DNA from: CAZCVI01 sp964502145
GTDB taxonomy: Bacteria > Acidobacteriota > Aminicenantia > UBA2199
Reading direction: 5' to 3'
NCBI GenBank assembly: GCA_964502145.1
Contig: CAZCVI010000017.1
Location: forward strand, 1 to 64,000
Length of the DNA: 64,000 nucleotides
Shown here: in pieces, positions 1 to 8,889 of the stretch
How positions within the stretch are numbered: position 1 is the first letter of the stretch
Layout: each line of letters opens with the position of its first letter
Position numbers and translations under genes: made by a program
The notes under the pieces: model-generated
The model's input: only the letters and a program-made list of their open reading frames with translations
What the model was told of the DNA's origin: nothing
Databases searched by the model: none

Positions 1-95
1 TGAGTGATTTTCAGTCGTGGATGACCGATGGCGGACAATTTTGTCCAACCAGGGATAATGATGAGTGATTTTTTGTCGTGGATGACCATTGGGCG
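1..95. repeat. Direct repeat at the left window edge
   Basis: Two similar copies of about 34 bp start at positions 1 and 62 (beginning TGAGTGATTTT and sharing GTCGTGGATGACC), giving a 61-bp period. Between them lies GGACAATTTTGTCC (33-46), an inverted repeat. The array may continue to the left of the window. No coding frame with a ribosome binding site crosses it. The whole stretch 1-445 holds no gene that I can support, only this repeat and the two elements listed next. Confidence 0.6.
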
Positions 96-178
96 GAAAA
101 AATAATACTATTTGGCTTGGCAATGCTTTGCTTCGCTTTTCGACGATTAAATATAGTTACTGTTCAGAATCCAAATAA

Positions 179-214
179 GTAGACGCGACATCCCTGTCGC
201 ATTATTTTAATTCA
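179..214 (+). repeat. Short dispersed repeat, GTAGACGC type, copy 1
   Basis: Starts GTAGACGCGACATCCC, contains the hairpin GCGACA-TCCC-TGTCGC and ends ATTATTTTAATTCA. A second copy lies in reverse orientation at 13914-13948 with a few substitutions and one indel. Copy 1 directly abuts the hairpin element at 211-340, sharing its TTCA. Confidence 0.55.
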
Positions 215-340
215 CCGCCAAGTTTCAGAAAAAACTGGACTATCTGGACATACTGGACTATCTGGACATACTGGACTTCACAAAACCTGTAAATTTTGTC
301 CAGCTTGTCCAGTAAGTCCAGCTTGTCCAGAAAGTCCAGT
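211..340. repeat. Nonanucleotide hairpin element A (TGGAC type)
   Basis: The left end TTCACCGCCAAGTTTCAG is followed by tandem 9-nt units TGGACNNNN (four or five copies). After a short AT-rich loop come units ending in GTCCA, the reverse complement. The two halves can form a long stem with mismatches at the variable 4-nt positions. The right outer arm is missing. It is one of a seven-member family in this window (see 6457, 20944, 21984, 26846, 33117, 39934). Confidence 0.75.
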
Positions 341-445
341 CGGCACGGTTATCCGTGGGACTGATAAAAATCTGATGGTGGATTCAGGGTGAATCAAGGG
401 AGTTGCTGGGAATTGCATTTAGTGGTAAAATGATGAATAAAACAA

Positions 446-1354
446 ATGACAAAAGCAAACAATTCAAGGGAGAAACCATTGAATACAATCAATACGGCAT
501 GTTTTTTTGTTTCGGACCTGCATGGAAGTACCGAGTGCTGGACAAAACTATTTAAAAAGATTATTGCAGAACGTCCGCGTGCGGTATTTATGGGCGGAGA
601 TTTGCTGCCCTCACCACTAAAAGCACTGACAAAAATGGAATTCAGACACGAAGACTTTGTGTATGGATTCCTGGTAAAAGAATTGACGGTCATCAAAGAA
701 ATCCTGGGGGGAACATATCCCGATATATTTGTAATCCTGGGCAATGATGACGGTCGTATGGAAGAAGCGGCGTTCTTGGATGTCAGCGGGTCAGGGTTAT
801 GGACGTATTGCCATAATCACCGGGTCCAATGGGACGATTATACTGTTTACGGGTACTCGTATATCCCACCAAGCCCATTACGGCTAAAAGATTGGGAACG
901 GTACGATGTCTCCCGTTATGTGGACCCAGGCTGTACGGCTCCATCAGAAGGGGCTATGTCAATACAGTTATCGAATTATGAATTGTTCTATGCGACGATC
1001 ACGGAAGACCTGGAAAAATTAACGGGAACAGATAATCTTGAGAACGCGATCTTTCTATTTCACGCACCACCCTATAAATGTAAATTAGACCGCGCCGCCC
1101 TGGATGGAAAAATGATCGACTATGTTCCACTGGATGTCCATATCGGCAGTATTGCTATCCAAAGGTTTATCGAGGATCATCAACCTCTGCTCACACTGCA
1201 TGGCCACGTCCATGAATCCACGCGGCTGACTGGTTCATGGCAGGATCGATTCAACCGGACATTTTCTTTTAATGCGGCCCACGACGGCCCAGAATTATCG
1301 CTGATCCGGTTCAACCCGAAAGCGTTGGAATCGGCGGTACGGGAATTACTTTAA
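446..1354 (+). CDS. Metallophosphoesterase family protein
   Basis: A 302-aa calcineurin-like phosphoesterase. Visible metal-site motifs, in order, are FFVSDLHG (D-x-H), GGDLLP (GD), ILGNDDGR (in place of GNHE/D), LFHAPPY (His) and LHGHVHES (GHxH), the five canonical blocks. It is expected to be a cytosolic, metal-dependent phosphoesterase; the substrate cannot be read from sequence. The start is uncertain: no good ribosome binding site precedes this ATG, and the fold begins only near residue 18. It converges with the pyruvate-phosphate-dikinase-like gene 28 bp downstream, so it is probably transcribed alone. I see no signal peptide. Family assignment is firm, role unknown. Confidence 0.85.
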   Translation: MTKANNSREKPLNTINTACFFVSDLHGSTECWTKLFKKIIAERPRAVFMGGDLLPSPLKALTKMEFRHEDFVYGFLVKELTVIKEILGGTYPDIFVILGNDDGRMEEAAFLDVSGSGLWTYCHNHRVQWDDYTVYGYSYIPPSPLRLKDWERYDVSRYVDPGCTAPSEGAMSIQLSNYELFYATITEDLEKLTGTDNLENAIFLFHAPPYKCKLDRAALDGKMIDYVPLDVHIGSIAIQRFIEDHQPLLTLHGHVHESTRLTGSWQDRFNRTFSFNAAHDGPELSLIRFNPKALESAVRELL

Positions 1355-1381
1355 ACGGCTGCACAGCACTTTTAGGCGTGA

Positions 1382-4300
1382 TTATTCTTTGGTCGCGACA
1401 CCGGCATGGCTGACTTCTTTGTTTTTGGCTTCTTCTGCATTGGCCATTACTAACGGACGCGCGGCATCGGTGACTGCTCCGATCTTAACGGCAAAACTGG
1501 TTTTGTTGCGGATATCTTCATCGGTGACATAATGAACATCCAATAACCCGATGGACTTGTACCCGGTCCTCTGGTAATTGAGCTCTGCTAAGGTCAAACT
1601 CCAACCTTCAAACCAAAACATCAAATCACGCCGCTGTTCCTCGGTACCATCAAAATGAACAAGTAAATCAATATCACTGGCTGGACCACAGGTGGCATTC
1701 TTGGTACTGCCAAACAGATAAAAACCCTTGATCCCAAACCGCTGGGGCACCAAATGGGAGGCAATTCGCTCGGCCATGTGCAGACGCCATCGCCAACAAT
1801 CATCGGTGGTCCGAGTGACAATCTCTTTTCGTTCCTGGGGTTCTGCTACTTTTTTCCCAGGTTCATCAAATATGGCGACTGCTTCTTCCAATTCAGCATT
1901 CATTAATATCCGCAATATAGAACCACCGGTGGAACGGGGAACATCAATGACACGAATGACTTTGGCCAGATGCTCGAATTCGGGCAGGAGTTCGGCAAGC
2001 ACATTTTCGCTGGTAGTAAAAAAGTCCTGGTTGAAAATAATACCGGGATCATCGGGATATAATGGAATATACCGGATAGAAGCTTCAACAAGGTCCTGGA
2101 AAAAATGGGTGCCAAAGGATAATTCGGCAGTATAGTTTCCTTTTTGCTTGGCAATTTCAATCAAAACTGCTGTATTGTTGATATCGGAATAGGTGGTTTC
2201 AACACCAAGCTTGATATCACCACGACTACCCCATCGCCCGGGACCCATAAGAATGAATTGCCGTTTGGGTAATATTTTGTTGAGTTTGCCCACGGCACGA
2301 CCAATATTTTTAATATCGGTGAGGCTTTCCAGTTCATTGTATGCCTCTGGGTCGACGTATACGATATGGGTGATATCGGGAACAATGCCATTGGAAATAT
2401 ACCGTTTGGCAGTAAACGCGATTTTAGCCTCGCTGATATCCCTGGGAATAGGCGCGGGCTGGATATGCCGGGCATAACTCTGCGACCTGCACTGCAATAA
2501 ATAAAGATTCTGCCCATCATGGGCAAATTCAAGGTCCACGGGTGAACCAATACCCTCTTCAAGCACATTTAATAAAGCGGATATTTGCCGGATAAAATCG
2601 GTTCTCTGGAACAAGCCTTCAAAGGTGACAACCATGTGGTCTGTCTCAAAGTCAATATTCAACAATGAGGTCGGTTTTTGGATTTCATTGGTTTCCCGGA
2701 CGACAGACACCACATTCTGGATACCGGGGATTTCAGCGCCATATTGCGTGATTAATTGTTTTATATCTATGGTTTCAAAGGTATTGGTGAGTAAATTGAT
2801 GACATCGATATTTCTGGGTGAATAGCGGATCACTTCATCGGGGGTGACATTGACGCGGAGATTGGGTTTGCCGGGGGCGATGAGCACGGGGTAATCATTG
2901 GCGACGCGGTCCACGGCACGGGTGCCGAGTCCTGGGACCATACGAATCAAACCGTCCTCGCGCGTGATACGGGCAGACCAGCGGAACTCATTCCTGCTGA
3001 AGGCGACACCGGCGAGGGTAGGAAGATAATAATTGCCTATCCGATTACCAACCACTTCCTGGAGCATGATGCCCATTTCCTCGTCAAAATCAATTAAGCC
3101 GCGTTCATTGCGGTATTCGATGGGGTCGGGTGCAAAGGTAGAGGCATACACCTCGGCGATAGCATCCATCAATGCTTCCAAGCGCTCTTCCGGGGTGCCC
3201 TGGTTGGCGAGGAAGAGGCTCTTGTATTTCCCACAAAACGAAGCGCCAAGACGGTCCTCAAGTAAACTGGAACTGCGTACAATAATGGGGACATCCCCAA
3301 AATCATTAAGGGCGATAGAAAGGCCCCTGACGATCTCAGGGGAAAAATGAGAGTTCTTAAATATCTGGATAATATTGGGATATTCGATGTTGATTTCATC
3401 GAGTCCTTTGTATTTCTGTTCGAGGACACTCTCGAGATTATTGTAATGCAAAAAATCATTGGTGACATCGGAGGTAATATACCAGGTCTTGGGAATTTTC
3501 ACTTTGGCAAAGAGGTCCTGGAACTTGGTGGAATGGGCGAGAATATGGTCGGCGAGAAAAAGCCCGGCACTTTTGCCCCCAATTTTTCCATGGCTGCCAG
3601 TGGGGAAAATGATGCGCTTGAATAACTCGTAATAATCCTTGATCTCAAGATGGTTCTTGGCGATCTGGATAAACTCCAGTTGATCGGATAACAAATGCCG
3701 GATCAACGAGACCCGTAAACTCATATCAATGGGTGAAGATAATTTTATACCTTCTTCTTCCAGCAACTGGAAACGGCTTATCGCATTAAGCAGATCAGTA
3801 AGGGAAGAGTTGGGGGTTTCCAGTACTTTAACAAGGAAGCGGGATTTGTCGTCTTCAATCCAGCGGCGCAGATGAAGGAGCATTTGTGCTTCGCTCAAGT
3901 TTTCGGAGGCAATGCGGAAGACTTCATTATTAATATTAATGATATTGTCCATGGATTGTTTGGGGATGGGTTGGTTAAGGTCTTCAAACTGGAGGGGGTT
4001 TGCCGTATCGCCCGTGATATTGGAACCGGCTTGTTGCAATAATTTTTTGGCTTCAGGGACACCGTTCCAACAGAGATAATGCAACATCTTCTGGGAAAGA
4101 TACATGAAGAGTTTGATATTGGATTTCTGGAGCAGGTCAATGATGACCCGCCATTCGGAGATGGATTTTTCCGATAATTTCTGTTCGGCTTCCTGCCATT
4201 GGGAATACACGCGTTTTAATTCGCGGTACAGCAGGAGGTGGCTGATGCGATCGGCAATGGCATTCAAGAGCTGGATTTCTTCTTTCAAGAAGTAACTGTC

Positions 4301-4633
4301 ATTGGATTTGGGCACGCCCCGGGAATAGGAAACAATCAAACGCCCGACGCTCTTCTCCTGCATTGTGATCTCGGTGAACTGCTCGCAAAAGGGTTCCTTG
4401 TATTGGGGGGAACTGTATACGCGATCCTGGTATATGAGCTTGACCTGGGCGAGGTCCGAATACTGCCAGCCTGAAGGAATAACCTGGATAATTTTATTAA
4501 AAAGTTCATCGACAGACGCATTGGGACTGTTCTGCAAAATCTCTTCGACCTTGTACAAACAATTCAACTCTTTGCGTCGCTCCTGAAGATCTTTTAGTAG
4601 CCCGGTATTGTTGTTGGTTGCGGATTCGTTCAT
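1382..4633 (-). CDS. GAF-like / PEP-pyruvate-binding / nucleotidyltransferase fusion protein
   Basis: 1083 aa. ATG at 4633 is chosen because AAAAGGAG lies 12 nt upstream and it overlaps the previous stop as ATGA; a longer frame exists but runs into the upstream gene. Residues about 20-140 resemble the GAF-like sensor region of histidine kinases (IPSGWQY). Residues 340-720 resemble the PPDK N-terminal ATP-grasp domain (GGKSAG 352-357, RSSSLLED 453-460). A block with GPGRWGS (797-803) is shared with the upstream paralogue. The C-terminal part (about 935-1060) is a nucleotidyltransferase with FGS and SDIDLLVHF, the GS-x10-DxD pattern. No phosphohistidine swivel domain typical of PEP synthase is visible, so a classical PpsA reaction is unlikely. 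Function unknown, possibly regulatory phospho- or nucleotidyl-transfer. Confidence 0.8.
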   Translation of the reverse strand: MNESATNNNTGLLKDLQERRKELNCLYKVEEILQNSPNASVDELFNKIIQVIPSGWQYSDLAQVKLIYQDRVYSSPQYKEPFCEQFTEITMQEKSVGRLIVSYSRGVPKSNDSYFLKEEIQLLNAIADRISHLLLYRELKRVYSQWQEAEQKLSEKSISEWRVIIDLLQKSNIKLFMYLSQKMLHYLCWNGVPEAKKLLQQAGSNITGDTANPLQFEDLNQPIPKQSMDNIININNEVFRIASENLSEAQMLLHLRRWIEDDKSRFLVKVLETPNSSLTDLLNAISRFQLLEEEGIKLSSPIDMSLRVSLIRHLLSDQLEFIQIAKNHLEIKDYYELFKRIIFPTGSHGKIGGKSAGLFLADHILAHSTKFQDLFAKVKIPKTWYITSDVTNDFLHYNNLESVLEQKYKGLDEINIEYPNIIQIFKNSHFSPEIVRGLSIALNDFGDVPIIVRSSSLLEDRLGASFCGKYKSLFLANQGTPEERLEALMDAIAEVYASTFAPDPIEYRNERGLIDFDEEMGIMLQEVVGNRIGNYYLPTLAGVAFSRNEFRWSARITREDGLIRMVPGLGTRAVDRVANDYPVLIAPGKPNLRVNVTPDEVIRYSPRNIDVINLLTNTFETIDIKQLITQYGAEIPGIQNVVSVVRETNEIQKPTSLLNIDFETDHMVVTFEGLFQRTDFIRQISALLNVLEEGIGSPVDLEFAHDGQNLYLLQCRSQSYARHIQPAPIPRDISEAKIAFTAKRYISNGIVPDITHIVYVDPEAYNELESLTDIKNIGRAVGKLNKILPKRQFILMGPGRWGSRGDIKLGVETTYSDINNTAVLIEIAKQKGNYTAELSFGTHFFQDLVEASIRYIPLYPDDPGIIFNQDFFTTSENVLAELLPEFEHLAKVIRVIDVPRSTGGSILRILMNAELEEAVAIFDEPGKKVAEPQERKEIVTRTTDDCWRWRLHMAERIASHLVPQRFGIKGFYLFGSTKNATCGPASDIDLLVHFDGTEEQRRDLMFWFEGWSLTLAELNYQRTGYKSIGLLDVHYVTDEDIRNKTSFAVKIGAVTDAARPLVMANAEEAKNKEVSHAGVATKE

Positions 4634-6390
4634 TTGAATATGGCTCCTTTTCGTTTTCGACCATCCACTTTGACGGTAAGCGGTGAATTCAACCGGACGT
4701 GTCTGACATACTGTAAAACACGGACCACTGGTTGCGACTTTATCCACTCCCAATCAATAGGAAACGGTGTATTGCTTTTAATAGAAAAATAAAGAATACC
4801 TAAATTGGACATGTTATGAAAAAAATGCGACCCCTGGCTTAAATCGACGGTAACACCGGGAAGATGGGCTTCGATAATCACACGGGCCCCAGATATTTGG
4901 CCCCAGTTGACAGGTATTCCCAACCAGGGATCGGAAGACCCCCACCGCCCAAACCCAATTAATAAATAAGGGGTCTTTTCTTCTACGAGTTGCCGGTTTA
5001 ATTCGTCGAGTTGGACAGCGATCTCGCGGGAATTCTTAAGCAAAAACGTATCGGGATCGATATAAAGAATATCTTTTATATCTTCATTGATTCCGTTCCC
5101 CATCACATTATCGGAAGCAGCCAGAACGTTGCCGGGAATCATTTCATGGTCCTGGATTTCGATGACATCATGGGATACAGCCATGGGTCGAACCTGCAGA
5201 AAGCCAAACCGCACATCGGACCTGCCTTTGGTAGTGGAATCAATGGATATGGCAAACTCAATCTCCACTTTGGCATTAAATGTCTCTTCACATAATTTTA
5301 ACAGCGTTTTTACGAGGTCGTTCACCGGGAGAAGATTGGCCAGCAAGAGGGGGGCAAAGTTGATGAGTCGGGGGCCTGGAGAACCTGTGCCCATATTCAC
5401 GCGGTCCGATAAATAATCATAGGTGGAAGCGATATAATGTAATGTATTATCGTATTCAGCGTCTTTGAGGGTCAATAGTTGGAGGTACTCGGTCTCTTTT
5501 ATAGGGTCATAAGCAGAGGGCTTGCCCATATTCACGGCCCAAAAATTCAATTGGGTCTGCTTCATCATATCATTTATAGAATTATACGGCGGGGATACCT
5601 CGGGGTATTCGGGAGAATAGGTCCAAACAGCGCCACCACCCACGATGGTTTTACCCAGTCCCAAGGCAAGATCAACAACGCCATCTTCAGGTGCAGCATG
5701 ACTGATGGGATAAAAATTATACGACCGCCCAACACCGGATATAGTGGGATAAAACCGATTATTATGCAGGGTGCCGACAACTTCCTGAATAATCACGGCC
5801 ATTTTTTCGTCTGCTAATTTATGGCGGGTGGCTTTCATATAGGATTTAGCTTGCTGGAAGAAGGTGGAGGCATACACGAACTTAATGGCTTCGGTCAATT
5901 TTTTGAACCGGGTTTCTGCATCCGGCTGGTTATTGGGAATCATCTTGGTTTCGTAGATACCGGCGAAGGGTTCTTTCAAGCTATCTTCCAGCAGACTGGA
6001 GGAACGGACAGCCAGAGGGAGGTGAACCTTGGCGATTAATCCCCACAAATCGCCTATTAAATTAGGGGGCAGCTCGGCTTTTAAAAAATGATAGGCAATC
6101 CGTTCATCACTGGAATCGGAATAGGCAATATCATACAGATCGTTTTCTTTCATGAACAAATCGAAAAACTGGGTGGTAATCACGGTTAAACGGGGAATTT
6201 GAACAATGATGGGGGTAAAGGGAAACTCCATGAAATAGGAAACGATTTTTTCCTTAATATAAGCGAGTCCAGCGGCTTTCCCGCCCAGTTCGCCGTCGCC
6301 GATATAGGTGAACTCATCGGTCTCAGCATAAAAGTCCCGGTGAAACCGCGTTATATAACGATTGGATTGAAATTCCCATGTATTCTTCAT
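4630..6390 (-). CDS. PEP/pyruvate-binding domain protein, paralogue of the downstream fusion
   Basis: 586 aa. GGAGGG sits 8 nt before the start. The PPDK N-terminal ATP-grasp signature appears as GGKAAG (36-41) and RSSSLLED near residue 130. The C-terminal half carries GFGRWGSSDP and SQGSHFFHN, matching GPGRWGS and FGTHFF of the downstream gene, so the two share a long homologous core. This copy lacks the GAF-like and nucleotidyltransferase ends. No swivel His domain or PEP-binding barrel is present. The ATGA overlap with the downstream gene indicates translational coupling and probably a complex or a shared pathway. Family firm, reaction unknown. Confidence 0.8.
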   Translation of the reverse strand: MKNTWEFQSNRYITRFHRDFYAETDEFTYIGDGELGGKAAGLAYIKEKIVSYFMEFPFTPIIVQIPRLTVITTQFFDLFMKENDLYDIAYSDSSDERIAYHFLKAELPPNLIGDLWGLIAKVHLPLAVRSSSLLEDSLKEPFAGIYETKMIPNNQPDAETRFKKLTEAIKFVYASTFFQQAKSYMKATRHKLADEKMAVIIQEVVGTLHNNRFYPTISGVGRSYNFYPISHAAPEDGVVDLALGLGKTIVGGGAVWTYSPEYPEVSPPYNSINDMMKQTQLNFWAVNMGKPSAYDPIKETEYLQLLTLKDAEYDNTLHYIASTYDYLSDRVNMGTGSPGPRLINFAPLLLANLLPVNDLVKTLLKLCEETFNAKVEIEFAISIDSTTKGRSDVRFGFLQVRPMAVSHDVIEIQDHEMIPGNVLAASDNVMGNGINEDIKDILYIDPDTFLLKNSREIAVQLDELNRQLVEEKTPYLLIGFGRWGSSDPWLGIPVNWGQISGARVIIEAHLPGVTVDLSQGSHFFHNMSNLGILYFSIKSNTPFPIDWEWIKSQPVVRVLQYVRHVRLNSPLTVKVDGRKRKGAIFK

Positions 6391-6456
6391 TGCTGGAACC
6401 CTCCATGTTTAATAGTAATGTATACCACGTTTTAAAAAATACTTCAATATACCAAC

Positions 6457-6588
6457 TTCACTGCCAAGTTAATGAGAGTAATGGGAATGATGGGAAGTAT
6501 GGGAATGATGGGAATGATGGGAATGATGGGAATTATGGGATAAACAGAAATTTTCCCATTATTCCCACGTGCTGTTACAATACTCTCA
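6457..6588. repeat. Nonanucleotide hairpin element B (GGGAATGAT type)
   Basis: The left end TTCACTGCCAAGTTAATGAG is followed by 9-nt units of the form GGGAANNAT (about seven), a loop, then TTCCCATTATTCCCAC and TACTCTCA. The last pairs with TGAGAGTA at the left. It lies between gdhA and the PEP-binding gene and uses a different core unit from element A but the same 9-nt period and related outer end. Confidence 0.7.
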
Positions 6589-6601
6589 AAGAACTGGCAT
6601 C

Positions 6602-6636
6602 TAAAAAAGACAGCGGCAGGACGCGAACGTCCTGCC
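6602..6636 (-). terminator. Intrinsic terminator of gdhA
   Basis: A perfect 9-bp stem (GGCAGGACG at 6615-6623, CGTCCTGCC at 6628-6636). On the minus strand it has a TTCG tetraloop and is followed after five bases by six T residues. It lies 44 bp beyond the gdhA stop. Confidence 0.75.
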
Positions 6637-6679
6637 TTGCCTTAATTTATAATCTAACAGAAAAAAGGGGATATACAGT

Positions 6680-7966
6680 TTATACCCAGCCCCGTCCTTT
6701 GCAGGCTTGGGCGACACGGTCGATAGCAATCACATAAGCGGCATCACGCATGTACAGCTTTTTCTTTTTTGCCAGTTCACTGACAGCTATAAAAGCCGCG
6801 GTCATCTTGGTATCCAGTTTACCCAGTACTTCGTCTTTTTCCCAGTAGTAGTTCATATTGCACTGGACCTGTTCAAAGTAACTGCAAGTGACGCCACCGG
6901 CATTGGCGAGGAAATCGGGAATGAGGAAAATACCATGTTCTTTGATATATTTATCTGCTTCTATAGTCGTGGGGCCATTGGCACCTTCCACAATAATTTT
7001 TACTTTGGGATTTACTTTCTTTATATTATCAGCGTTCAGTTCGTTTTCCATGGCAGCGGGGATGAGGATGTCCACTTCTTGTTCAAGCCAAGCTTCGCCG
7101 GATAGAATTTCATATCCTTTGTCTGCGGCTTTCTTTTTATCGATGCCGCCGAATTTATCGGTAATAGATTGGAGTTCATTCAGGTCGATACCATTTTTGC
7201 GTCTGAAGCTATAGGCGCGTTGTTCTTCCTGGTCCCAGCAAGAGACGGTAGTAACGGTGCCGCCCAATTGTTGGTAGAGTTTGATGGCGTATTGCGCAAC
7301 ATTGCCGAAACCTTGGACACTGGCCCGAGTATCTTCAGGGCGAATGCCCATTTCTTTTAATGCTTCGCGAAGAGTAAAAATAACACCATAACCGGTGGCC
7401 TCGGTACGTCCAAGGGAACCACCCATACCCACGGGTTTGCCAGTAATAAAACCGGGGTATTTAGCACCATTGATGGCTTCGTATTCATCGAGCATCCAGA
7501 GCATGTGTTGGGCATTGGTCATGACATCGGGGGCGGGTACATCGGCCAGAGGCCCGATGTTGCGGACGATCTGTCGAACCCAACCGCGACATAACCGTTC
7601 TTGTTCGCGTAAACTTAAGCCATGGGGATCACAAATAATACCGCCTTTGGCGCCACCTAACGGGATATCTACCACGGCACATTTCCAGGTCATCCACATG
7701 GACAAAGCGCGAACCGTATCCACTGTTTCTTGAGGATGAAAGCGGATTCCACCTTTTCCAGGCCCCCTGGAATCATTATGAAGAACGCGAAAACCCTTGA
7801 ATATTTTTATAGTACCGTCATCCATGGCCACTGGAATACTAAAATGGTATTCCCTCATGGGGGTGCGTAAAAAATCCCGTGTCGGTTGATCAAGATCGAG
7901 AATTTCCGCTACCTTATCGAATTGAGCCTGAGCTGTCTGAAACGCATTATAGTTTTTTTTATCCAT
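6680..7966 (-). CDS. gdhA: Glu/Leu/Phe/Val dehydrogenase family protein, probably glutamate dehydrogenase
   Basis: 428 aa, the usual length for hexameric bacterial glutamate dehydrogenase. It catalyses reversible oxidative deamination of glutamate to 2-oxoglutarate and ammonia with NAD(P). Visible are the substrate lysine motif PLGGAKGGI, the APDVMTN segment, the Rossmann fingerprint GFGNVAQYA and the closing GGVTCSYFEQVQ block. AGGAGG lies 7 nt before the start. It sits 55 bp downstream of a FadR-type regulator on the same strand with no terminator between, so both are probably one transcript. A TTCG-loop terminator follows. Coenzyme preference cannot be decided here. Confidence 0.93.
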   Translation of the reverse strand: MDKKNYNAFQTAQAQFDKVAEILDLDQPTRDFLRTPMREYHFSIPVAMDDGTIKIFKGFRVLHNDSRGPGKGGIRFHPQETVDTVRALSMWMTWKCAVVDIPLGGAKGGIICDPHGLSLREQERLCRGWVRQIVRNIGPLADVPAPDVMTNAQHMLWMLDEYEAINGAKYPGFITGKPVGMGGSLGRTEATGYGVIFTLREALKEMGIRPEDTRASVQGFGNVAQYAIKLYQQLGGTVTTVSCWDQEEQRAYSFRRKNGIDLNELQSITDKFGGIDKKKAADKGYEILSGEAWLEQEVDILIPAAMENELNADNIKKVNPKVKIIVEGANGPTTIEADKYIKEHGIFLIPDFLANAGGVTCSYFEQVQCNMNYYWEKDEVLGKLDTKMTAAFIAVSELAKKKKLYMRDAAYVIAIDRVAQACKGRGWV

Positions 7967-7990
7967 AAAAAACCTCCTATTATTAATATT

Positions 7991-8030
7991 TATGTTTATA
8001 TTTATGTCTCTATTTATGTCTCTATTTATG
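7991..8030. repeat. Short 12-bp tandem repeat between gntR and gdhA
   Basis: Two exact copies of TCTCTATTTATG (8007-8018 and 8019-8030) are preceded by a degenerate copy. The second contains the stop codon of the regulator gene. It may simply be slippage in AT-rich spacer DNA. Confidence 0.5.
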
Positions 8031-8747
8031 GTTTAACTTTTTTATACCGAATATATCAATGCCTGGGGCATCTTTCATTTTGGAGAACCACTCGCACAGG
8101 TTCACGATATTGCGTTTTGCCAGTTCTCCGGCTTCATATGGGTCTTTACGTTTGACCGCGTTCACGATCTCCACGTGACCCGCGAATATGACATTGTTGA
8201 CAAACTCATCGTTGCGAATAAAGTATTCCCAGAGCTTTTCATTGCCAGTATTGAGTTGTTCCATGATTTTAACCAGCTTATGGTTCCGCGTCATCAGGGC
8301 AAGAACCATATAGAAATCGCTTTCCGCCTCGGCCAGGTCGTGCAAGTTTTTCGTAACAATCGCCCGGCTCATTTTTACAATGGCGTTTTGCAATACAATG
8401 ATTTCTTCTTCTGTAGCACGGGTGGTCGCGCAACTGACAATGGTGGGGGTGATCAGAAAACGGGCTTCGAGTTGATCCCGGCTTGATGCTTCTTCATCCT
8501 GAGGAATTAAATGGGTGGCATTCTCCAATGTTTCGGCATTTTTATTAATATAAATCCCACTGCCCCTTTTTGAAGTCAAAACCCCACGCTCTTCCAATAT
8601 CCGCAGGGCTTCACGCAGGGTTGTCCGACTGACATTTAATATGGTCGATAAATCTCTTTCGGACGGTAATTTATCGCCTTTTTTATACTGTTGGTCTTTC
8701 ACATGCTGTATCAATCGTTGTAAAATGTCAACTTTTTTCATGTTCAT
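8022..8747 (-). CDS. FadR-subfamily GntR transcriptional regulator
   Basis: 241 aa. The N-terminal winged helix has the GntR signature KGDKLPSERDLS and SRTTLREALRILEERG (about residues 23-55), followed by an all-helical FCD effector domain (about 90-225). In the FCD metal site the usual D-x-x-F-H is read as SDFYMV, so one metal ligand is altered. It probably senses a carboxylate and controls itself and the downstream glutamate dehydrogenase. Two operator-like palindromes of the PdhR/FadR form TGGT-N3-ACCA flank its own promoter. Family assignment is firm; the effector is unknown. Confidence 0.88.
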   Translation of the reverse strand: MNMKKVDILQRLIQHVKDQQYKKGDKLPSERDLSTILNVSRTTLREALRILEERGVLTSKRGSGIYINKNAETLENATHLIPQDEEASSRDQLEARFLITPTIVSCATTRATEEEIIVLQNAIVKMSRAIVTKNLHDLAEAESDFYMVLALMTRNHKLVKIMEQLNTGNEKLWEYFIRNDEFVNNVIFAGHVEIVNAVKRKDPYEAGELAKRNIVNLCEWFSKMKDAPGIDIFGIKKLNHK

Positions 8748-8803
8748 TTCTTATCGTTACCAATTACAATTTCAAATCATAATCCAAACCAATTTCTTCT
8801 TAT

Positions 8804-8814
8804 TGGTTTGACCA
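8804..8814 (-). promoter_or_regulatory. Operator O1, TGGT-N3-ACCA
   Basis: Minus-strand TGGTCAAACCA, close to the known FadR consensus TGGTCNGACCA. It lies just downstream of the -10 box (8816-8821), across or next to the expected transcription start, where bound repressor would block transcription. It also shares half-sites with a larger inverted repeat at 8785-8810 (CAAACCAAT, 8-bp spacer, ATTGGTTTG). Confidence 0.65.
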
Positions 8815-8815
8815 C

Positions 8816-8843
8816 ATTATACCATGCTAATTTCATTTGTCAA
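8816..8843 (-). promoter_or_regulatory. Sigma-70-type promoter of gntR-gdhA
   Basis: On the minus strand TTGACA (8843-8838), a 16-bp spacer and TATAAT (8821-8816): both hexamers match the consensus exactly. It is about 70 bp upstream of the regulator start. Confidence 0.8.
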
Positions 8844-8874
8844 GTGTTTATTTAAATATTTTTATTTTTATTAA

Positions 8875-8889
8875 ATTGGTATTACCAAT
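8875..8889. promoter_or_regulatory. Operator O2, perfect palindrome of PdhR form
   Basis: ATTGGTATTACCAAT is a perfect 15-bp palindrome matching the PdhR consensus ATTGGTNNNACCAAT. It lies about 32 bp upstream of the -35 box. Together with O1 it would allow looping or cooperative repression. Confidence 0.7.

Noticed and set aside
4634..4753. Forty-codon N-terminal extension of the nucleotidyltransferase fusion
   Set aside because: It overlaps the upstream coding sequence, while ATG 4633 has a proper AAAAGGAG and the ATGA coupling.
5087..5817. Plus-strand frames opposite the PEP-binding gene
   Set aside because: They are shadows of a strongly conserved minus-strand gene and match no family.
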